6,266 nt of DNA from JAXHLG01 sp964505305 (GCA_964505305.1 CAZDHE010000033.1:1-6266), one strand, 5' to 3'; shown: positions 1 to 6,211, counted from the stretch's first letter. Notes: a model not told the origin generated them from the sequence alone. Made by a program: numbers and translations.

Positions 1-188
1 AAATTTTTAGAGATGACGAATTAATCGGACAAGGCAAATTGATTCAGCTTCAACATAACAAGGAGGATGTTCAGGAGGTTAAAGAGGGCCTGGAGTGCGG
101 AGTAAGTTTTGAAGGAAAAGCCAAAATTCAAGAGGGAGATGTTTTGGTTTGCTATAAAGAAGAGGAAATCAAAAGGAAAATAAAATAA
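1..188 (+). CDS. infB: Translation initiation factor IF-2, C-terminal end (5' truncated by window edge)
   Basis: The reading frame starting at base 3 is open for 61 residues to a TAA at 186-188 and has no start in the window, so only the tail of the gene is present. The protein tail reads KEDVQEVKEGLECGVSF followed by IQEGDVLVCYKEEEI. This matches the last part of IF-2 domain IV, where E. coli has KDDVNEVRNGMECGIG and then GDVIEVFE. IF-2 is the GTPase that brings initiator tRNA to the 30S subunit and promotes subunit joining; this C-terminal beta-barrel binds the formylmethionyl end of the tRNA. The ECG turn and the closing acidic strand are intact, so this looks like a normal gene end rather than a pseudogene. 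No GC-rich hairpin plus T-run follows the stop. Assignment rests on remembered family sequence. Confidence 0.9.
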   Translation, partial: IFRDDELIGQGKLIQLQHNKEDVQEVKEGLECGVSFEGKAKIQEGDVLVCYKEEEIKRKIK

Positions 189-291
189 TAGACTCTTTAG
201 GTGTTTTCATAAGAAGTAAGAAGCAAGGACTTGAAATGTTAAATGATTATCTCGAGCACTCGGAATAAATGACGAAACAATGGGTTGTCTT

Positions 292-320
292 TTGAAATAA
301 TTTCTATGGAGAGATAAATT
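292..320 (+). promoter_or_regulatory. Weak sigma70-type promoter candidate upstream of the ROK gene
   Basis: TTGAAA at 292-297 matches five of six -35 consensus bases. It is followed after 17 bases by TAAATT at 315-320, which matches only four of six -10 bases; an overlapping GATAAA at 313-318 is no better. In an AT-rich spacer such matches arise easily by chance. The 156-base gap after infB (189-344) otherwise shows no terminator and no ribosome binding site next to the ATG at 345, so read-through from infB is equally possible. Confidence 0.25.
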
Positions 321-344
321 AAAAAATGCGATAAATAAAGCAAA

Positions 345-1229
345 ATGAAACAAAAAATTATATGTTTTGACGTCGGTGGAACCAATATTTCCAAAGCGGT
401 TGTGGAAATAGACTCAAAAAAAACGGAGTTTGAATTTTTGGAAATGGAAACCGTAAAAAACCCGATAGAAACAAAAAAAGTAGAAAAACTTTTTCTGGAT
501 TACTGTCGAGATAAAAAAGTTTTTTACAAAACTGATTTAGTGGCTATTTCCACGGCAAGGCCGGTTAAGAGGGATGAATTGATGGTTTATAATGCCGAGG
601 GTTACTACGGGAAAGAGTTTTTTTATTTTAATTTTCTTCAGGAAGAGGGTTTTAAGGTGGCCATTGAAAACGACGGCAAATCTTTTGCTTTGGGAGAGTA
701 TTATTTTGGTCAAAGCAGGCAGGCCGAATCTTTGCTGGCTTTGGTTGTCGGAACGGGAATAGGCTGTGGATACGTGGGGAAAAACGGAAAAGTTTTAGAA
801 GGCCGGAAAGGTTTTGCTACAGAAGCGGGCCACCAAAAGTTTTTCTATAATGGAAAATGGCGGGAATGGGAGTTTTTTTGCGGAGGAAAAGGGATAGAAA
901 ATAGATATTATGCCAAGACGGGCTCAAGAAAAGAGGCGCAAGAAATATTTTTCAGTGTTGATACTGATGAGAACTCCAAAGAAATTATAAATCAAGCCAA
1001 GGAATTTTTGGGAATTGGTATTGCTAATTTGTTAACGGTTTTTGACCCGGAAAGGGTTGTTATCGGCGGAGGAATATCCAATCACCGGGAATTTATAGAA
1101 GAGTCTTTCCAAATCGCTCAAAAAAACTTATATTTTAAAAAATATGTTGACTACTCTTGGGAATTTACTCGCCTTAATCGCCAAGCCAATCTTTTGGGAT
1201 CGTCTACTAAGCATTTTGAAACTTTTTAA
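345..1229 (+). CDS. ROK-family sugar kinase-like protein
   Basis: At 294 residues this is the usual ROK length. ROK kinases phosphorylate hexoses or amino sugars with ATP in the cytoplasm. The ATP-phosphate motif DVGGT is at residues 9-13. END at 108-110, followed by ALGE, supplies the expected catalytic aspartate D110. The GTGIG phosphate-2 loop is at 136-140, EAGH at 160-163 carries the sugar-contacting Glu and His, and DPERVVIGGG at 234-243 is the adenosine-side motif. The standard CxCGxxGCxE zinc cluster that normally follows the GH is absent: the segment reads QKFFYNGKWREWEFFCGG with a single Cys. Glu176 in this segment may stand in for the usual final Glu. The substrate cannot be named: glucokinase, N-acetylglucosamine or N-acetylmannosamine kinase are all possible. 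A repressor role is unlikely because there is no N-terminal helix-turn-helix. The ATG lies directly before the first beta strand; the leader is A-rich without a Shine-Dalgarno motif. It stands between infB and a terminator, probably as its own unit. Confidence 0.85.
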   Translation: MKQKIICFDVGGTNISKAVVEIDSKKTEFEFLEMETVKNPIETKKVEKLFLDYCRDKKVFYKTDLVAISTARPVKRDELMVYNAEGYYGKEFFYFNFLQEEGFKVAIENDGKSFALGEYYFGQSRQAESLLALVVGTGIGCGYVGKNGKVLEGRKGFATEAGHQKFFYNGKWREWEFFCGGKGIENRYYAKTGSRKEAQEIFFSVDTDENSKEIINQAKEFLGIGIANLLTVFDPERVVIGGGISNHREFIEESFQIAQKNLYFKKYVDYSWEFTRLNRQANLLGSSTKHFETF

Positions 1230-1360
1230 TTTTAGAAATTGAATAAAACGCAAATTTAAACTTGTTTTAGTTGTTTTTTGATATTTGGAATTGGGTGCTG
1301 AAGTTGCGCGCATATATTTATTATAGTTTAATATGAACGTATTTTCCAATTACGCAACAG

Positions 1361-1410
1361 CTTGAAGTTCGAATTCTGCGAATGCAGAAGTCGAACTTCA
1401 GGGATTTTTT
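1361..1410 (+). terminator. Strong intrinsic terminator hairpin
   Basis: Arms 1361-1379 and 1384-1402 pair over 19 positions around a GAAT loop, with one A-G mismatch (1373/1390) and one T-G wobble (1362/1401). GGA and then six T (1405-1410) follow. The T-run lies only on the + side, so it most likely ends transcription coming from the ROK gene, whose stop is about 130 bases upstream. It could instead end an unrecognised short RNA that starts between 1260 and 1340. Confidence 0.7.
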
Positions 1411-1607
1411 AAAAAGACTGCTTTAAGAAGCGCGTAACATCAGTTAAGTATTTTGGATTTTTTTGGAGAAATTCATTTTATGACGTTTGCTATTGTCCCT
1501 GTTTTTCGGATGCTCCGGCCTTGTTATTCTACTCATCATAGAATGTAATTTTAAATGCCTTATTGACATTCACAATAGTTACATTTTTGGCATCTCAAAA
1601 CGGATTT
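1411..1607. other. Non-coding spacer with no recognisable gene
   Basis: This is the middle of the 455-base gap between the ROK gene and the surface protein gene. I see no credible ORF on either strand, no tRNA and no riboswitch I can name. A small hairpin, CGGA-TGC-TCCG, lies at 1507-1517. GAATGT at 1541-1546 is the inverse of ACATTC at 1566-1571, and the latter overlaps a perfect TTGACA at 1563-1568 that lacks a matching -10 box. These could be operator-like or chance. Confidence 0.4.
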
Positions 1608-1636
1608 TTTGCAAAATAAAAATTTAATGTTATAAT
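1608..1636 (+). promoter_or_regulatory. Extended -10 promoter for the surface protein gene
   Basis: A perfect TATAAT is at 1631-1636 and is preceded by TG at 1628-1629, giving the TGnTATAAT extended -10 form. A partial -35 box TTTGCA (four of six) lies at 1608-1613 with the ideal 17-base spacing. Transcription would begin near 1643, leaving an AT-rich leader of roughly 40 bases before the ATG at 1685. This is the best promoter in the window. Confidence 0.7.
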
Positions 1637-1684
1637 TCTCAAAAGCTTCGCCTTAAAGGTTTATTAAAAAATAAAATAAATAGA

Positions 1685-3277
1685 ATGAAAAAAAAGCAGA
1701 TCAATAAAATCCATCTTTTAATTTTACCCGGAGTTTCAGTTTTTTTGGTAGCGGTCTCTTTTTTGGCAGCCGGAAAAATTTTGGCCAATAGGGGTGTTGA
1801 ATTAAATCAAAATGCAAGCGACAAAGCTGTCGAGGCGGTAGAAAAAGAAAAAAAACAATCAGAAAGCAATGCTGATAAACAAAAAGAAAGCAAAAAACCT
1901 GAAGAATTAAAACCGGAATTTAAATTTGATTTAAAAGAAAGAACGATTAAAGAGGGCTTTGAGGTTAAGGGAGAAGTTGATTCAGCCCAGAAGGTGGAGT
2001 TTTATTTAATCAAAGAAGGAAGCACCTCCCCGAAAATTTATCTGGGAAAGGCCAAAGGCGATAAAGATGAATGGGAGGCTGAATTTGATTCCTCTAATAT
2101 CCCCAACGGAAAATACGATCTTTATGCTGAAATAAAGAATGTTTACGGAACTTACGTTAGCGATCCGGAAAAAATAGAGATTGAAAACCTTGAAGAAGAA
2201 ACGGATGATGAGGAAAAGAGCGGTTCTGAGAAAGGCGGAGCAGAACAGTTAAACTCTTCGAATGGACAAGAGGTCGCTTCCGAGAATAGAAATGTTGATA
2301 ACAATAGAGATTTGTCGAATCAACCTGCTCAAAACCAAGATAGTGAAAAAAAAGAGAGTCAGTCCGAAAAAGATGACTCTAAAAATGACTCAAGTAAAGA
2401 AGGTGCCGGTAAAGAGAAAGACAATGAAAACTCGGATAGAGGATTGGATAGAGCTGAAGAAGCAACAAAAAAGAAAGACGGACTAACCGATCAAGAAACC
2501 TCCAACTTTATTCAAGAAGTAGAGAAACGGTTCAGCAAAGACGGGAAAGATTTAACTAAAGAAGAGAAAAAGGAAATAAATCAAATCAAGGAACAGCTCA
2601 AGAAGGATAGCGACGGAGATGGATTGCCCGATCATGAGGAGAAAAGATTGGGAACAGATCCTTATTCAGCGGACACTGACGGAGATGGATATTTGGATGG
2701 AGATGAAGTTAAAAATGGATTTGATCCCCTGGGTTACTCTTCGGGCAATAAAGAAGATAAAATAGTTTTTGAAGACCCCAGGGAAAAAGGTCAAGAAAAT
2801 CGACTTTATAAAGTAGAGAGAGCGGAAATGGAGGAGGAAATCGAGAGCGGGCAAGAGTCGGAAGAAAGAATAAAAATAGAAGGAAGCGCTTTGCCCAATT
2901 CTTTCGTAACGTTGTATATTTACTCGGATCCGGTAGTAGTATCGATTAAAGCTGACAAAGACGGGAGCTGGTCTTATATTTTAGATAAAGAACTGGAAGA
3001 CGGGGAGCATGAAGCTTATGCGGCCGTGACAGATAACACCGGAAAAGTAACTTATAAGAGTAAGCCTTTTGATTTTGTTAAAACCGCTAAAGCTATCACT
3101 TCTCCTGCGCAGGCCGCTGAAAACCCTGAACAGCAACAAGCTGTGAAATCGCCCGTAGAAAAAGGTCAAGAAAAATTAGTCGCCTTTGTTTTACTGATTT
3201 CCTTTTCCGCTTTAATTTTGGCCTTAATTTCCATTGTTTTGCTTTTTAAACAGCACAAGGAAAACTCTAAGGAGTAG
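1685..3277 (+). CDS. Membrane-anchored surface protein with two Ig-like domains and TSP3-type calcium-binding repeats
   Basis: A 530-residue modular extracellular protein. Residues 1-8 are basic and 9-34 hydrophobic, forming a signal peptide or signal anchor without a lipobox Cys; cleavage could fall after ILA at 32-34. Residues 40-75 are charged and low in complexity. Residues 78-168 look like an Ig-like beta domain (strands such as KVEFYLIK and KYDLYAEI). Residues 169-255 are a disordered linker rich in Glu, Lys, Ser, Asp and Asn, and 256-307 are probably helical. Two DxDxDG loops follow, at 308-319 (D308, D310, D312, D316, E319) and 330-341 (D330, D332, D334, D338, E341), with GTDP between them: the thrombospondin type 3/EF-hand-like calcium-binding pattern. 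Residues 394-465 form a second Ig-like domain containing PNSFVTLYIYS and DKDGSWSY. A hydrophobic helix at 498-520 and a basic tail (FKQHKENSKE) anchor the C terminus with the tail inside the cell. It has its own promoter. Likely a stalk or adhesin; no enzymatic motif and no LPxTG signal are seen. The exact role is unknown. Confidence 0.8.
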   Translation: MKKKQINKIHLLILPGVSVFLVAVSFLAAGKILANRGVELNQNASDKAVEAVEKEKKQSESNADKQKESKKPEELKPEFKFDLKERTIKEGFEVKGEVDSAQKVEFYLIKEGSTSPKIYLGKAKGDKDEWEAEFDSSNIPNGKYDLYAEIKNVYGTYVSDPEKIEIENLEEETDDEEKSGSEKGGAEQLNSSNGQEVASENRNVDNNRDLSNQPAQNQDSEKKESQSEKDDSKNDSSKEGAGKEKDNENSDRGLDRAEEATKKKDGLTDQETSNFIQEVEKRFSKDGKDLTKEEKKEINQIKEQLKKDSDGDGLPDHEEKRLGTDPYSADTDGDGYLDGDEVKNGFDPLGYSSGNKEDKIVFEDPREKGQENRLYKVERAEMEEEIESGQESEERIKIEGSALPNSFVTLYIYSDPVVVSIKADKDGSWSYILDKELEDGEHEAYAAVTDNTGKVTYKSKPFDFVKTAKAITSPAQAAENPEQQQAVKSPVEKGQEKLVAFVLLISFSALILALISIVLLFKQHKENSKE

Positions 3278-3336
3278 TTTCATTATTGAATTGTTTTGTC
3301 TAATCTCGGGTAGCTCAATCTTTTGCTCCTCGTTTA

Positions 3337-3365
3337 CTGCTTACCTGTTGGCAGGCAGACTTTTT
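3337..3365 (+). repeat. Degenerate palindromic element with a T-run, possible weak terminator
   Basis: Bases 3337-3358 pair as CTGC/GCAG on the outside, then T-G and T-A pairs, a mismatch, and CC/GG. Alternatively CCTG-TTGG-CAGG (3344-3355) forms a tight four-pair hairpin. Five T follow at 3361-3365. It resembles the CTGCCTACCGGTAGGCAG-like palindrome I recall as a dispersed intergenic element in Patescibacteria, whose forward translation gives LPxGRQ; here the same frame reads CLPVGRQT. It lies about 60 bases after the surface protein stop, so it could end that transcript. The rest of the 193-base gap shows no clear promoter. Confidence 0.5.
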
Positions 3366-3470
3366 GTGTCTTGCTTCTAATCTTATGTTTGCCTATTCTT
3401 CAGCAGAGAGGATGTTTAATATTGTATTTTTTATCGCTTGTTTTCATTTTCCTGCTTCAACTGAAATCAT

Positions 3471-4820
3471 ATGAAAAAATTTTTAATAAACTCTTTGGAG
3501 ATTTTAAAGAAAAACAAAGGGATACTTTATTCCGCTGTTTTGATTTTGGCTATTCCTTTAATTCTTTTTGCGGCTAATTATTACACTCTCTCTCAGTTTG
3601 AAAAAAATTTTAATCATCTTTTGCAAACCAAGGCCTTGATGCTGGAAAAGATTTTTTCCACCGCTATAATAGGAAGCGATTTCAGCCGGGAGGAAATTCA
3701 GCAAAAAATTGATCAAATAACCTTGGAAAATCAGGATATTGAGAAAATTAAAGTTGTAAAAGTCGGGGAGGGAAGCGCAGAAAATAAAATCATAGCTTCT
3801 TCTGACGAGAAGGAAGTGGGAGAGGATTCTAAAGATATTAAAGAAAATTTAGCCGAGGGGATTCCCGAAGGAGTGGCCGGAGTGGAGGCGGGTAAAGACG
3901 GAGAAAGATTTTGGGAGGTGGTAAAAAAAGCTGAAGGTCCTCAAGGAAAAACTTTTTTAATCAAAACCAGCGTATCTTTAAAAAGAGTGGATCAAGCTTT
4001 CCAGCAAAGCATAGAAAGAACTTATTGGGCAATTATTTTAGCTTCTTTAGTTTTGATTCTTTTGGTTACCAATTACATAAGGTTAAACAAGTATGTTTTT
4101 ATGTACAACAAAATTAAAGAAGTAGATAAAATGAAAGATGATTTTGTTTCCATGGCAAGCCATGAATTAAAAACTCCTTTAACGGCTATTAACGGCTACC
4201 TGGAAATTTTGGAAGATTCTTTATCAAGTAAGATTGATCAAGAAGAGAAAAAATATTTTAAAAATATCAAAAATTCCTCCAATCGGCTTAGGACTTTGGT
4301 TAATGATATTTTGGAAGTTTCCAGGCTGGAACAGGGAAGGATATCTTTTGAATATTCAGAGACTTCGGTGAGTGAGGTTGCTCAAAAAGTGGTAGACACT
4401 CTACTCCCCAAAGCCCAAGAAAAAAACCTAAAGTTTTATTTGGAGAATAAAATCAAAGAAGGGGAGGATAAAGTCAAAGTGGATCCGGATCGGCTGGAGC
4501 AGATCTTGATTAATTTAGTCGGGAACTCTATCAAGTACACCGAAAAGGGGGAGGTCAAGGTCGTAGTTTCAAAAGAGTCTAAGAGAGTGGTAGTAGCTGT
4601 GGAAGATACCGGCATTGGAATGAGCCAAGAACAAGTGAGTAATTTATTCGGCAAATTTTACAGAGTTAAAAGCAAGGAGACTAAAAAAGTTAGCGGCACC
4701 GGTTTGGGATTGTGGATTACTAAGCAACTTACCGAGCAAATGAAAGGTAAAATTTTTGTGGAAAGCATAAAAGGAAAAGGCTCTCGGTTCAGTGTTTCTT
4801 TCCCCGAAGTGTCCAAATAA
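3471..4820 (+). CDS. Membrane sensor histidine kinase (HisKA-HATPase_c), no adjacent response regulator
   Basis: At 449 residues this is a complete two-component sensor kinase. Transmembrane helices lie at about 17-36 and 186-203 and enclose an external sensor region of about 150 residues. The segment IIASSDEKEVGE (107-118) recalls the core of PDC/Cache-type sensors, but this is an inference. Only about 27 residues separate TM2 from the H-box, too few for a HAMP domain, so a short helix probably couples them. The H-box SHELKTPL is at 230-237: His231 is the phosphorylation site, and E232-x-x-T235 is the motif linked to phosphatase activity in HisKA kinases. The N-box NLVGNSIKYT is at 348-357, G1 DTGIGM at 379-384, the F-box LFGKFYR at 392-398 and G2 GTGLGL at 409-414, so all catalytic boxes are intact. 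No receiver or DNA-binding gene occurs in the window, so the partner must lie elsewhere. The ATG lies directly before the basic N terminus and TM1, and no Shine-Dalgarno is seen. The signal is unknown. Confidence 0.92.
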   Translation: MKKFLINSLEILKKNKGILYSAVLILAIPLILFAANYYTLSQFEKNFNHLLQTKALMLEKIFSTAIIGSDFSREEIQQKIDQITLENQDIEKIKVVKVGEGSAENKIIASSDEKEVGEDSKDIKENLAEGIPEGVAGVEAGKDGERFWEVVKKAEGPQGKTFLIKTSVSLKRVDQAFQQSIERTYWAIILASLVLILLVTNYIRLNKYVFMYNKIKEVDKMKDDFVSMASHELKTPLTAINGYLEILEDSLSSKIDQEEKKYFKNIKNSSNRLRTLVNDILEVSRLEQGRISFEYSETSVSEVAQKVVDTLLPKAQEKNLKFYLENKIKEGEDKVKVDPDRLEQILINLVGNSIKYTEKGEVKVVVSKESKRVVVAVEDTGIGMSQEQVSNLFGKFYRVKSKETKKVSGTGLGLWITKQLTEQMKGKIFVESIKGKGSRFSVSFPEVSK

Positions 4821-4941
4821 CAACTTTTTAATATCGATTTTTTCGCAATTTATTTCAGTTTATTTTTTTAGATAAGTTTGTTAAAGTGGAGGTTGATAGA
4901 AAAGGACTGTCTCCCAAAGGCTTTAGTTTTAACGAAAATTA

Positions 4942-5436
4942 ATGAAAACAGCCAAAAGAAAGGATTATATTGATTGGGATGAAGCTTTTATGCTGATGAC
5001 TCATTTAATCTCAAACAGATCTAAAGACCCCAACACTCAGACCGGCGCTTGCATTGTTGATGAAAATAATATAGTAGTCGGACTTGGCTATAACGGTTTT
5101 CCGCGGGGGTGTAGCGATAATAATCTTCCTTGGGGCAGGGAAGGCGAAGTTATGGAAACTAAATATGCTTACGTGGTGCATGCAGAAGCCAATGCCATAA
5201 TGAACTCCAATGTAAAAGTGGAGGGTTGCCGTTTATACGTGAATTTGTTTCCTTGTAATGAGTGCGCCAAAATGATTATTCAAAACGGAATAAAAGAAGT
5301 TATTTATGAATCGGATAAATATAAAGATGTTGATATTTTTAAGGCTTCCAGAAGGATGCTGGAAATGGCCGGAGTTAAGCTTCGCCAATACAGCGCTTCA
5401 AAAGAATTAATCCTTAAAGAGAAAAAAGATAAATGA
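4942..5436 (+). CDS. dCMP deaminase (deoxycytidylate deaminase), eukaryote-like
   Basis: A 164-residue zinc enzyme converting dCMP to dUMP, the precursor for thymidylate synthesis in the cytoplasm. The zinc site is HAEANAI at 80-86 (His80 ligand, Glu82 proton shuttle) and PCNEC at 104-108 (Cys105 and Cys108 ligands). GYNGFPRGCSDNNLPW (49-64) matches the segment GYNGMPNGCSDDVLPW of vertebrate DCTD, which belongs to the nucleotide-binding and allosteric region of that family. RSKDPNTQTGACIV (26-39) and GIKEVIYESDKY (116-127) also match DCTD closely, so both catalytic and regulatory surfaces appear kept. Length is slightly below human DCTD (about 178 residues). The stop TGA overlaps the next start as ATGA, so the kinase gene downstream is probably translated by coupling. 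The 121-base gap upstream holds no convincing promoter and no Shine-Dalgarno; the ATG at 4942 fits the usual short N terminus before DYIDWDEAF. ComEB-type naming is possible, but the sequence reads closer to DCTD. Confidence 0.92.
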   Translation: MKTAKRKDYIDWDEAFMLMTHLISNRSKDPNTQTGACIVDENNIVVGLGYNGFPRGCSDNNLPWGREGEVMETKYAYVVHAEANAIMNSNVKVEGCRLYVNLFPCNECAKMIIQNGIKEVIYESDKYKDVDIFKASRRMLEMAGVKLRQYSASKELILKEKKDK

Positions 5437-5975
5437 AAAAAATAATCGGTTTAGCCGGGGAAATTGCCAGCGGGAAAGGCACCGCGGCCGAATATATCAG
5501 AAATGTGTACGGAGGGAGGGTTCATCGTTTTTCAGGGATGCTGAGAGATTTGGCGGAAAGGCTTTATCTGGAAGAAAATAGAGATAATTTACAAAAAATG
5601 TCTACTGCTGTTAGAGAATATTTTGGCCAGGATATTTTATGCAAAACTATTTACGAAGATGTTAAGAGGGATGACAGCCGGTATATAGTGATTGATGGAG
5701 TGAGAAGATTTCAAGACGTGGAAAAATTGAAAAATTTGGAAGAATTTTCCTTGGTTTACATAAAAGCGGATATGGAAAAAAGATATCAAAGAATAACCAA
5801 AAGAGGGGAAAACGTAGACGATAACAGTAAGACGCTGGAAGAATTTAAAAAAGATAATCAAAAAGAAGCGGAAAAACAAATTCAAGAGTTAGAAAAAGAG
5901 GCTGATTTTGTGATCGACAACAATGGAAGCTTGGAGGATTTATACAGGCAGATTGACGATATTCTTAAAAAATAG
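5433..5975 (+). CDS. P-loop nucleotide kinase, UPF0200/dephospho-CoA kinase-like
   Basis: A 180-residue cytoplasmic NMP-kinase-fold protein. The Walker A loop GEIASGKGT occupies residues 9-17 (Lys15, Thr17). VIDGVRRFQDVEKL (86-99) is the DG[VI]R motif that follows the second core strand in archaeal UPF0200 proteins and related deoxynucleotide kinases. RYQRITKRGENVDD (117-130) is the Arg-rich lid, and DFVIDNNGSLEDL (158-170) is the closing strand and turn seen in this family. Residues 134-157 are a charged helix. The family substrate is not settled from sequence: dephospho-CoA, dNMP or another small phosphate acceptor. True CoaE kinases usually differ in this DG[VI]R region, and the overlap with the dCMP deaminase gene favours a deoxynucleoside monophosphate; that is an inference from context. 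The start ATG sits inside ATGA of the upstream gene, with no Shine-Dalgarno of its own. The gene is full length. Confidence 0.75.
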   Translation: MKKIIGLAGEIASGKGTAAEYIRNVYGGRVHRFSGMLRDLAERLYLEENRDNLQKMSTAVREYFGQDILCKTIYEDVKRDDSRYIVIDGVRRFQDVEKLKNLEEFSLVYIKADMEKRYQRITKRGENVDDNSKTLEEFKKDNQKEAEKQIQELEKEADFVIDNNGSLEDLYRQIDDILKK

Positions 5976-6008
5976 AGTTTTTCATCTTCTTGGAGCACTC
6001 TCTTTTTT
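5974..6008 (+). terminator. Weak terminator candidate after the deaminase-kinase operon
   Basis: AGAGT at 5974-5978 pairs with ACTCT at 5997-6001 across an 18-base loop, and a C plus six T (6003-6008) follows at once. The position just after the kinase stop is right for an operon terminator, but the five-pair stem with a long loop is poor. The T-run is also part of a CTTTTTTAAAAAG near-palindrome (6002-6014), which weakens the case. Confidence 0.3.
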
Positions 6009-6144
6009 AAAAAGGTTGGCTATCTATGTTTTTTTACAGAAAAACCCGTTTGTTCTATAAGCAGGGATTAAGGGTCTGCGCCTCTCTCTTCAAAAAAGCC
6101 AACCCCCACCTCCTTCCTTTAGAGAGTCAGCTCCTTACCCCCCC
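6009..6144. other. Non-coding, pyrimidine-rich tail region
   Basis: No ORF with recognisable content is seen on either strand. GGTTGGC at 6014-6020 is the inverse of GCCAACC at 6098-6104. CTCTCT-A-run patterns occur at both about 5997-6013 and 6083-6097. From 6098 the + strand is strongly C/T-rich, ending in seven C (6138-6144) directly followed by eight T. This looks like intergenic repeat debris, not a gene. Confidence 0.4.
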
Positions 6145-6211
6145 TTTTTTTTAAATCCAACTTCTCACCTCCCTCTTTTTAAAAGAGGGATTGAGGGGGA
6201 TTTAAAGAAAA
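6145..6211. repeat. Nested inverted repeat, possible decayed MITE-like dispersed element
   Basis: The outer arms 6145-6158 and 6198-6211 pair over 14 positions (one T-G wobble), running from the T-tract into AAATCC and matched by GGATTT. Inside, CCCTCTTTT (6171-6179) and AAAAGAGGG (6181-6189) form a perfect nine-pair stem around one base, extended by T6170/A6190. The inner right side, GAGGGATTGAGGGGG, resembles the AATCCCCCTCAATCCC type of dispersed repeat seen in many bacterial genomes (recalled, not searched). The left side has drifted from a perfect match. A further C-rich unit, AAATCCTCCCTAACCCTCC, follows at 6216-6234. No transposase is present. Confidence 0.55.

Noticed and set aside
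59..69. AAGGAGG followed by ATG, looking like a strong ribosome binding site and start
   Set aside because: It lies inside the infB frame encoding Lys-Glu-Asp; the ATG is too close to the motif and its frame stops after 12 codons.
1128..1349. 73-residue - strand ORF
   Set aside because: It covers the end of the ROK gene and the AT-rich spacer, with no domain-like pattern.
1563..1568. Perfect -35 box TTGACA
   Set aside because: No -10-like sequence lies 15-19 bases downstream (TTTGGC at 17); the extended -10 promoter at 1608-1636 is better placed.
2262..2486. 74-residue + strand ORF inside the surface protein gene
   Set aside because: Lys-rich shadow of the low-complexity linker in another frame.
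3278..3470. Search for a promoter for the histidine kinase
   Set aside because: TTGCCT and TTTAAT are present but 20 bases apart, and TTGTGT with TATGTT only 15; neither is convincing in this T-rich DNA.
3323..3577. 84-residue + strand ORF in another frame (hydrophobic, containing CLPVGRQT)
   Set aside because: It crosses the palindromic repeat and overlaps the histidine kinase by over 100 bases; its composition reflects T-rich non-coding DNA.
4821..4941. Terminator after the histidine kinase
   Set aside because: T-runs occur but no GC-containing stem precedes them.
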